Source of the DNA: Chitinophagaceae bacterium
GTDB lineage: Bacteria > Bacteroidota > Bacteroidia > Chitinophagales > Chitinophagaceae
DNA: 10,136 nucleotides
Direction of reading: 5' to 3'
NCBI GenBank assembly: GCA_947378615.1
Contig: CANCKV010000064.1
Span: forward strand, 1-10,136
Made by a program: the position numbers and the translations under genes. Below the pieces are notes generated by a model. That model was given only the letters and a program-made list of their open reading frames with translations, was not told the origin of the DNA and did not search any database. Below, piece after piece: positions 4,349-10,136 of the stretch. The first letter of the stretch is position 1. The number at the start of each line of letters is the position of its first letter.

Positions 4349-6796
4349 ATGGATATTAAGTTTTTATACAGGGTATTATTTTTATTTTTTTCTTGTTGTT
4401 TCTTTTTAAAAAGTCTTAAAGCTCAAGACATTTTAAAAAGCAAGGATTTGAGTTCTTTCAAGATAGATAATCTATCTGATGATGACATTAACAAATTTAA
4501 GCAACAGTTACAACAGAGCGGCTTGACAGAAACTCAGGGAGAACAACTTGCCTTACAAAGAGGTTTGCCTTCTTCTGAGTTAGGAAAGTTAAGGGCTCGG
4601 GTGGCATCTTCAAATTCAAGCTCTACAAAGAGTGCAACTAGCAAGGCAATTAGTAGGGTAATTGATACCACTGAAAGTGCCAACAATTTATTACAAGATA
4701 TCATTCCTTTTAGAGAAATCTCTAGTACTGTGTTTGGGAGTGAGTTATTCAATAATCCTACGCCAATATTTGAACCGAACTTACGTATTCCTACCCCAAA
4801 GAATTATATATTAGGACCTGATGATGAATTGATTATTGATGTTTTTGGCTATCAGGAAGTAAATTATCATATTACAGTATCACCTGAAGGAAGTATTAAT
4901 ATTCCAATTATTGGTATTGTACCTGTAACAGGTATCACTATTGAGCAAGCCACAAAGCGTATCAAAGAAAAGATGATTAGAAGCGGCTATGCTAGTCTTG
5001 GAAGCGAACAATCGCAATTGCAAGTTAGTATTGGAAAAATTAGAAGTATCCGTGTGACAGTCATTGGAGATGCCAAAAAGCCTGGATCGTTTAACATCTC
5101 CTCATTATCTACTCTGTTTAATGCGTTATATGCAGCAGGTGGCCCTACGAATAAAGGTTCCTTCAGACAAATTGAATTAATCAGAAATAATAAAGTCATT
5201 ACAAAACTCGATGCTTACGACTTTTTATTACATGGAGACCAAACTAATAATGTGCGATTAACCGATCAGGATGTAATTCGGATTCCTCCCGCTAAAGTTC
5301 AGATTAGTTTGTTAGGTCAAGTAAGACGAGAAGGTATCTATGAGGTATTGCCTACGGAAAATTTGCAAAAGATTATTGACTATTCAGGTGGATTTACCAA
5401 TGAAGCTTATACTGCTTCGGTACAGATAAAACAAGTAACTGAAAAGGAACGCAGGATAAAGGATGTGCTTAAAAAAGATTTTTCCATTTATTCCCCATTA
5501 AAAGGTGACTCAATTGTCGTTAATAAAATATTGAACAGGTATGACAATAGGATAACGATTTCAGGTGCAGTATATCGTCCTGGAACCTATGAATTGGAGA
5601 AAGGTATTACGCTGAGTAAGTTAATTGCTAAAGCGGATGGTTTGAAAGAAGATGCATTTAAAGATAGAGGTGAAATTGTCAGGACAAATGATACTGATCT
5701 CACAAAGCAAATAATACCATTCAATGTACAGTCTTTAGTTTCAGGAAAAGTTGACGATATTGTATTACAAAAGAATGATGAGGTAGTTATTGGAGAGGCT
5801 TCCACTTACAGAGAGAAATACACGCTTACATTGGAAGGAGAAGTTAAGAAACCGGGTATCTATCCTTTTTTTCAGGGTATTACGCTTAATGATTTACTGT
5901 TTTTAGCAGAGGGACTTACAGATGCTTCTTCAACAGGAAATATTGAAATAGCACGAAGAGTAAAAAGTGATGATGAAAGTCGTAAAAATGAAATGGCAAC
6001 TATTATAGATGTGACCACTCAAAAAGATTTGAAATTGCTTGGAAAGGAAGTTGAGCTACAGCCTTGGGATGTTATTTCAATTCGCAGAAAAAAAGAATAT
6101 AGAGAACAAATAAGTGTAAAGGTAGAAGGGGAGGTGAAGTATCCGGGTAATTATGTATTATCAGAAAAAAATGAGCGAGTCAGTAATTTATTGAAGCGTG
6201 CAGGCGGAATTACAGGAGAGGCATTCATTGAAGCAGCAAATTTGATTCGAGTAAATAACAGTATTCAAAAAGATAATAATAGTGAGGCTGATAAGGTGAA
6301 AAAAATACAGCAGCAACTTAGGGATACAAGTAGTAATCTAATTGAAAGTTACACAAAGCCAACCATAAAAGTGGGTCTTGATTTAGCAAAGATTTTGAGC
6401 GATCCTTATGGATTAAACGACATTTTGCTTCAGGAAGGTGATGTGTTAAGTATTCCAAAGCAAAAGAATGAGATTAAGGTAAATGGAGAGGTAATGGTAC
6501 CTTCCGAAATTGTATATAAGAAAGGGGCGGCCCTTAGTTATTACATTAATAAAGCAGGTGGATATACAGATAATGCACGTCAACGTAAGGTGTATGTATT
6601 ATATGCAAATGGGGATGCGAGTAGAACAAAGCATTTCCTTTTCTTTAGGATACATCCTCCTATAGAACCGGGCGCTGAAATATTGGTACCGAGGGTTCCT
6701 GAAAAGAAAGCATCTATATCTACAGGAGAGTTAGTTGCCATAACATCTGCTGTAGCATCATTAGCAGGGGTGGTGATAGCAATATTGAGGTTATAA
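4349..6796 (+). CDS. Wza-like polysaccharide export outer-membrane protein with multiple SLBB domains
   Basis: An 815-residue envelope protein predicted to form the outer-membrane channel for the polymer. A signal peptide covers about 1-25 (hydrophobic LYRVLFLFFSCCFFL, then KSLKA as a probable signal peptidase I site); I see no convincing lipobox. A charged, helical, low-complexity region occupies about 30-115. The Poly_export domain follows at about 147-230 (YILGPDDELIIDVFGYQE, then SPEGSINIPIIGIVPVTG). About six SLBB-type repeats start near 235, 318, 401, 491, 588 and 708, each with a G-x-V/A-x-x-P/E-G-x-Y-like turn followed by an AGG/SGG/ADG motif. The C-terminus (about 791-813, ELVAITSAVASLAGVVIAIL) is hydrophobic and could be the membrane-inserted helix, as in Wza. 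E. coli Wza is less than half this length; long multi-SLBB versions are usual in Bacteroidota. Wzz and Wzx genes follow directly. ATG 4349 is fixed by the signal peptide. Confidence 0.93.
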   Translation: MDIKFLYRVLFLFFSCCFFLKSLKAQDILKSKDLSSFKIDNLSDDDINKFKQQLQQSGLTETQGEQLALQRGLPSSELGKLRARVASSNSSSTKSATSKAISRVIDTTESANNLLQDIIPFREISSTVFGSELFNNPTPIFEPNLRIPTPKNYILGPDDELIIDVFGYQEVNYHITVSPEGSINIPIIGIVPVTGITIEQATKRIKEKMIRSGYASLGSEQSQLQVSIGKIRSIRVTVIGDAKKPGSFNISSLSTLFNALYAAGGPTNKGSFRQIELIRNNKVITKLDAYDFLLHGDQTNNVRLTDQDVIRIPPAKVQISLLGQVRREGIYEVLPTENLQKIIDYSGGFTNEAYTASVQIKQVTEKERRIKDVLKKDFSIYSPLKGDSIVVNKILNRYDNRITISGAVYRPGTYELEKGITLSKLIAKADGLKEDAFKDRGEIVRTNDTDLTKQIIPFNVQSLVSGKVDDIVLQKNDEVVIGEASTYREKYTLTLEGEVKKPGIYPFFQGITLNDLLFLAEGLTDASSTGNIEIARRVKSDDESRKNEMATIIDVTTQKDLKLLGKEVELQPWDVISIRRKKEYREQISVKVEGEVKYPGNYVLSEKNERVSNLLKRAGGITGEAFIEAANLIRVNNSIQKDNNSEADKVKKIQQQLRDTSSNLIESYTKPTIKVGLDLAKILSDPYGLNDILLQEGDVLSIPKQKNEIKVNGEVMVPSEIVYKKGAALSYYINKAGGYTDNARQRKVYVLYANGDASRTKHFLFFRIHPPIEPGAEILVPRVPEKKASISTGELVAITSAVASLAGVVIAILRL

Positions 6797-6834
6797 CAAC
6801 CTAGAAGTTTTATTTATTAAAGAAGAGAGGGGAT

Positions 6835-7893
6835 ATGGAAATAATAGAAAAAACAGACTTTACTATTTCAGATTTGAATAATAATGTAAAAGTATTAAAA
6901 GAATTTCTAAAGGAAAAATGGAAGTTTATTTTAAAATTTTCATTAATATTTAGCGTTATTGGATTGATATATGATTTTTTTCAAAAACCTATATATGTCG
7001 CACAGGCTAATTTTGTTATTGAATCAGATGAGAGTTCAAAAATTGGTTCTATTTCTGGATTGGCAAGTCAGTTTGGATTTGATTTAGGTGGGAGTGGTAG
7101 TGTATTTGAGGGTGAAAACCTGATTGAACTATTTAAAAGTAACATGATAATAAAAAAAACATTGTTAAGTCCTGTAATAATTGATAATAAAGAAGTATTA
7201 TTAATAAATCAATATATAAATACATCAGAGTACAGGAAAATACTTGATAAAAATGAGGAATTAAGATATATTCATTTTACTGAATGGCCTTTAGAACCTA
7301 ATAGAATTAGGGACAGTATTTTAAACTTAATTATTAAGGGTATTAAAAAGAAAGTAAAGATTGAAAAAATAGACAAAAAATTGAATTTTGTTGAAGCAAC
7401 TTTCGAATCTAATAATGAATTGTTTTCAAAAAGTTTTTTAGAAAAATTGCTCAATAATGGAATAACTTATTTTATCGATTATTCCACAAAAAAGTCAAGA
7501 CAAAATGTTGAAATTTTACAGCATCAAGTGGATTCTGTGAATCAAAAATTGACAGGAAATATATATCAGAATGCAGAATCTAATGACCTAAATATTAACC
7601 CTTTAAAGCAAATTTCAAGAGCCTCTGGCATTAGAAAGCAAGTAGAAATTCAAGTAAATGGGGCTGTTTATACCGAGTTGATTAAAAATTTAGAACTTAG
7701 CAGAATGTCATTAAGAAAAGAAATTCCATCTATTCAAATTATTGACACACCTATTTTGCCTTTAGAAAAAAAGAAATTAGGCAAACTTCTTGGAACGATT
7801 TTATTTGGATTTTTAGGATTTATCATTTCTACAGGAATTTGTTATGTAAAGTTTAGTAATAAAGCATCAATAATTCCAATAACTCAAAATTGA
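6835..7893 (+). CDS. Wzz-like chain-length determinant / polysaccharide co-polymerase, no kinase domain
   Basis: A 352-residue inner-membrane protein of the Wzz family. The short cytoplasmic N-terminus is followed by TM1 at about 31-49 (FILKFSLIFSVIGLIYDFF) and then PIYVAQANFVIE, the typical start of the periplasmic Wzz domain. A flexible segment rich in G and S occupies about 71-90 (ISGLASQFGFDLGGSGS). The middle is a long charged helical region. The pre-TM2 segment DTPILPLEKKK is the usual proline-containing motif, followed by TM2 at about 318-340. It ends soon after TM2, so there are no Walker motifs or tyrosine-rich tail: any BY-kinase would have to be a separate protein outside the window. 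The start follows a purine run (AGAGAGGGGAT, 6824-6834) that could be a rare SD-like site, set close to the ATG. It is 38 bases downstream of the Wza-like gene. Likely role: control of polymer length together with the Wzy-like protein. Confidence 0.9.
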   Translation: MEIIEKTDFTISDLNNNVKVLKEFLKEKWKFILKFSLIFSVIGLIYDFFQKPIYVAQANFVIESDESSKIGSISGLASQFGFDLGGSGSVFEGENLIELFKSNMIIKKTLLSPVIIDNKEVLLINQYINTSEYRKILDKNEELRYIHFTEWPLEPNRIRDSILNLIIKGIKKKVKIEKIDKKLNFVEATFESNNELFSKSFLEKLLNNGITYFIDYSTKKSRQNVEILQHQVDSVNQKLTGNIYQNAESNDLNINPLKQISRASGIRKQVEIQVNGAVYTELIKNLELSRMSLRKEIPSIQIIDTPILPLEKKKLGKLLGTILFGFLGFIISTGICYVKFSNKASIIPITQN

Positions 7894-7909
7894 CTCTAAT
7901 ATCTAATAA

Positions 7910-9415
7910 ATGGTTGATAAAAAAAGGGTAATATTAAATGCCTCATCCACAGTTGCACAAGTTATAATTACAAGTTGTTTATATTTTCTTTTATATAAAC
8001 TATTGCTAAATAAGGTAGGTGCGTCAATGCTAGGTGTGTGGTCATTGATAGTTACTACTTCTTCTATTGCTAATCTTGCAAATTTTGGTATTACCTCAGG
8101 ATTGGTGAAATTTGTAGCTGAGTATAGTGTTGATAAGCTGAAAGAAAAAAGACACCTTCAGCAACTAGTCTTCACTTCTTTTGCAACTTTAATTGTTTTC
8201 TATTCTTTTATAATCATCTTAATAACAATTCTTGCCAACTATATTTTAAAAGTTATAATTCCATCAGAGTATTTTTCAATTGGTAAAGAATTACTACCAT
8301 ATTCACTATTTTGTCTTTTTGTCAATGGTTGTGGAGGAGTGTTTGTATCAGTTTTGGAAGGATTTCAAAAAAACTATTTAAGGAATTTTATTTATTCAAT
8401 TGGAAGTGTTTTATTTTTTCTAGTAAGTTGGTTACTAATTGATAAATTTAAATTGAAGGGTGTTGTTTTTGGACAAGTTATACAGTCTTTATTTGTGTTA
8501 ATATGTTGTTTAATTTCTTGTTTGAAATTAGTTGGCTATAACCTTTTTAATAGTTGGAAATGGAACGGTCAAATATTTAAATCCATATTTAATTATGGTA
8601 TAAAATTTCAATTTATTTCAATTAGTCAAATGTTATGTGAACCAATAACTAAAACTTTATTAGGAAGATTTGGTGGTATGCAAATTGTTGGATTTTATGA
8701 AATGGCCTCTCGTTTAGTTTGGCAGTTACGAAGTCTGATAGTTAATGCGAATCAGATTGTAGTACCATTGATAGCTTCTGCATCTGTAAGCAAAAATAAT
8801 AAGTCAGCTGTTAATGAGATATACAAAAAATCGCTTTCAATAGTTCAAATTGTTTCAATACCAATTTTTACATTATTAATTCTTTTTGCGAATGTGATAA
8901 GTTTTCTATGGATTGGTCATATTGAACCTGCGTTTATTATGTCAATTTATTTGTTAAGTGCGAGTACATTTGCAAATATTTTATCTGGACCTTCGTATTT
9001 TGGTTGTTTAGCTGAGGGAAAACTAAATTTTCTATTAGGAGTACATATTTTTATTGCAGTAACAAACGTTATATTGAGTTTTATTTTAGGGAATTGTATC
9101 GTTATTTACGGGGTAATTTGGTCGTGGTCATTAACTTTAATATTAGGTTCAATCGGGATCATATATTTATATTCAAAATCTAACAAAATAAGTTTATCAA
9201 GTTCATTTCAAAAAAAGGATTTATTTTTAATTTCAACTTGTATAGCTATTTGCCTTATTTCTTTTCAAATAGGCATTTGGATTACTAATTCAAAATTTTT
9301 TGGCCAATTAATTTTAGCTTGTTCTACTTCCTTTGTAGTTATTATATTGATTTTTTTTACGAGAAAAGAATTGATTTTAGACCTAATTGCAATAAAAAAG
9401 AATAACTTAAGCTAA
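7910..9415 (+). CDS. Wzx-like flippase / polysaccharide biosynthesis protein (MOP superfamily)
   Basis: A 501-residue, highly hydrophobic protein with roughly 12-14 membrane segments across its whole length, as expected for a MATE-like Wzx lipid-linked oligosaccharide flippase of the inner membrane. Family-like features are the N-terminal LLYKLLLNKVGASMLGVWSLI with NFGITSGLVKFVAEY (early helices and loop), and GRFGGMQIVGFYEMASRLVWQLRSLIVNANQIVVPLIAS in the middle, equivalent to the start of the second helical bundle. Length is typical of Wzx. The start ATG lies 16 bases after the Wzz gene. That short gap contains TCTAATA twice in tandem (7895-7908). The gene is visibly more AT-rich than the glycosyltransferase and Wza genes. 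The translocated oligosaccharide cannot be predicted. Confidence 0.92.
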   Translation: MVDKKRVILNASSTVAQVIITSCLYFLLYKLLLNKVGASMLGVWSLIVTTSSIANLANFGITSGLVKFVAEYSVDKLKEKRHLQQLVFTSFATLIVFYSFIIILITILANYILKVIIPSEYFSIGKELLPYSLFCLFVNGCGGVFVSVLEGFQKNYLRNFIYSIGSVLFFLVSWLLIDKFKLKGVVFGQVIQSLFVLICCLISCLKLVGYNLFNSWKWNGQIFKSIFNYGIKFQFISISQMLCEPITKTLLGRFGGMQIVGFYEMASRLVWQLRSLIVNANQIVVPLIASASVSKNNKSAVNEIYKKSLSIVQIVSIPIFTLLILFANVISFLWIGHIEPAFIMSIYLLSASTFANILSGPSYFGCLAEGKLNFLLGVHIFIAVTNVILSFILGNCIVIYGVIWSWSLTLILGSIGIIYLYSKSNKISLSSSFQKKDLFLISTCIAICLISFQIGIWITNSKFFGQLILACSTSFVVIILIFFTRKELILDLIAIKKNNLS

Positions 9416-9437
9416 AACTATATAATATTAAGTTAAT

Positions 9438-10055
9438 ATGAATTTAAAAGAAATTTTGCTTTTAAAAATCAGGTCTTTGCTTTATTATGTTTTTAAATAT
9501 CCTTATTATAAAATTATTTTTAAAAATATAGGAACACGAACTCAAATTTATTCCTTGATACGATTAGAACATCCCCAAAATATCTATCTAGGTAATCGTG
9601 TTACTATTGGAAATTTAGCCTGGCTTGCTGCATCTCCCCATATTATTGATAATCCATTGCTAAAAATTGGTGATAATTGTTTGATTGGTGATTCAAATGA
9701 ATTTTATTGTATTAAGGAGATTATCTTAGAAAGTAATGTATTCACTTCTAAAAATGTGTATATATCAGATGCTACACACAAATATCAAGATATAAATATT
9801 CCAATTGTAAAACAGGAAATTGCATTGACAAGTACTGTTAGAATTGGAGAAGGTACATGGTTAGGATTGAATGTTTGTGTTTTAGGAGCTAATATAGGTA
9901 AGCATTGTGTTATAGGTGCAAATAGTGTAGTAAACAAATCTATACCGGATTATTGTGTGGCAGTTGGTTCTCCCGCAAAAATTGTTAAACGTTTTGATTT
10001 TGAAACAAACAAATGGCGTAAAACAAATTCAATAGGAATATTTATAGATGAATAA
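9438..10055 (+). CDS. Hexapeptide-repeat (left-handed beta-helix) acyltransferase
   Basis: A 205-residue predicted sugar O-acyltransferase. The basic, hydrophobic N-terminus (ILLLKIRSLLYYVFKYPYYKIIFK) is followed by hexapeptide turns (IYLGNRVTIGN, LKIGDNCLIGD, IILESNVFTSKNVYISD). The loop DATHKYQDINIP contains the probable catalytic histidine, H114. Further turns run through VRIGEGTWLGLNVCVLG and ANIGKHCVIGANSVVNKSIP, and the usual closing motif VAVGSPAKIVKRFD ends the domain. Acetyl-CoA is the likely donor, but the acyl group is not certain. It differs clearly in sequence from the WcaF-like protein at 2783-3337, so it is not a duplicate; two modification sites on the glycan are plausible. 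It starts 22 bases after the flippase gene and overlaps the next gene by 8 bases, suggesting one transcript. Upstream, TAACTTAA (9403-9410) and TTAAGTTA (9428-9435) form a short inverted repeat around the start region. Confidence 0.88.
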   Translation: MNLKEILLLKIRSLLYYVFKYPYYKIIFKNIGTRTQIYSLIRLEHPQNIYLGNRVTIGNLAWLAASPHIIDNPLLKIGDNCLIGDSNEFYCIKEIILESNVFTSKNVYISDATHKYQDINIPIVKQEIALTSTVRIGEGTWLGLNVCVLGANIGKHCVIGANSVVNKSIPDYCVAVGSPAKIVKRFDFETNKWRKTNSIGIFIDE

Positions 10056-10136
10056 TATATTAATAACAGGTGGTTCGGGGTTTATTGGGTCAAATTTAGC
10101 ATTGAAACTTATCGAAAGGGGGTATTGTGTAACAGT
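10048..10136 (+). CDS. N-terminus of an NAD-dependent sugar epimerase/dehydratase (extended SDR), cut by window end
   Basis: ATG at 10048 opens a frame running to the window edge: MNNILITGGSGFIGSNLALK and about ten more residues. TGGSGFIG is the TGxxGxxG Rossmann motif of extended short-chain dehydrogenases (GalE, RfbB, WcaG and similar), followed by the usual helix and GY-x-V strand. The ATG overlaps the acyltransferase stop (10053-10055), so the two are probably translationally coupled. The likely job is making a nucleotide-sugar precursor for the polymer. The specific reaction cannot be decided from 29 residues. Confidence 0.85.
   Translation, partial: MNNILITGGSGFIGSNLALKLIERGYCVT

Noticed and set aside
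4534..4752. Minus-strand open frames inside the Wza-like gene and other genes (for example 1359-1550, 1770-1967, 4987-5199, 5587-5805, 7272-7454)
   Set aside because: They are short, fully overlap well-supported genes and show no domain signatures, so they are shadow frames.
9403..9435. TAACTTAA/TTAAGTTA inverted repeat as a terminator between flippase and acyltransferase genes
   Set aside because: The 8-bp stem has one G:C pair, there is no T-run, and the second arm runs up to the next start codon, so termination here is unlikely.

Overview
The window is a stretch of a surface-polysaccharide (exopolysaccharide/capsule/O-antigen type) biosynthesis and export cluster. All genes lie on the + strand. 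The DNA is AT-rich. The genes resemble those of Bacteroidota: a very long multi-SLBB Wza-like exporter, a WcaF-like acetyltransferase beside a WcaA-type GT2, a kinase-less Wzz, and mostly no Shine-Dalgarno sequence. The phylum assignment is inferred from gene style, not from a marker gene.

Layout. 2-457: C-terminal part of a membrane protein, probably a Wzy-like polymerase, cut by the window edge. 426-1592: GT4 glycosyltransferase overlapping it. 1704-2561: WaaE-like GT2. 2783-3337: WcaF-like acetyltransferase. 3421-4167: second GT2. 4349-6796: Wza-like outer-membrane export protein with about six SLBB domains. 6835-7893: Wzz-like chain-length/co-polymerase protein. 7910-9415: Wzx-like flippase. 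9438-10055: second left-handed beta-helix acyltransferase. 10048 to the window end: start of an NAD-dependent sugar epimerase/dehydratase. Together these give a Wzx/Wzy-type pathway: glycosyltransferases and acetyltransferases build a lipid-linked repeat unit, Wzx flips it, Wzy polymerises it, Wzz sets chain length and Wza exports it.

The most unusual part is non-coding. The four consecutive gaps between 1593 and 4348 all carry degenerate arrays with an exact 7-base period (units such as ACTTAAT, GGTATAA/GGTAAAA, ACCTTAC, CTCATAT, GGTTAGA, ACTAACC). Arms just after a stop codon are purine/G-rich, and arms just before a start codon are A/C/T-rich. Two gaps are palindromes in themselves. In the others the complementary arm is in a different gap: the array before the first GT2 matches the inverse of the array after it (19/21 bases), and the array at the end of the GT4 gene matches the inverse of the one before the second GT2 (15/16 and 12/12 bases). 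The pairs are properly nested, so single genes or gene pairs are bracketed by inverted heptamer arrays. The arrays run into gene 3' ends, and two of the genes after them start with TTG in an identical AAATTGAAAA context. From 4349 onward the genes are closely spaced and the arrays are absent, apart from a two-copy heptamer at 7895-7908.
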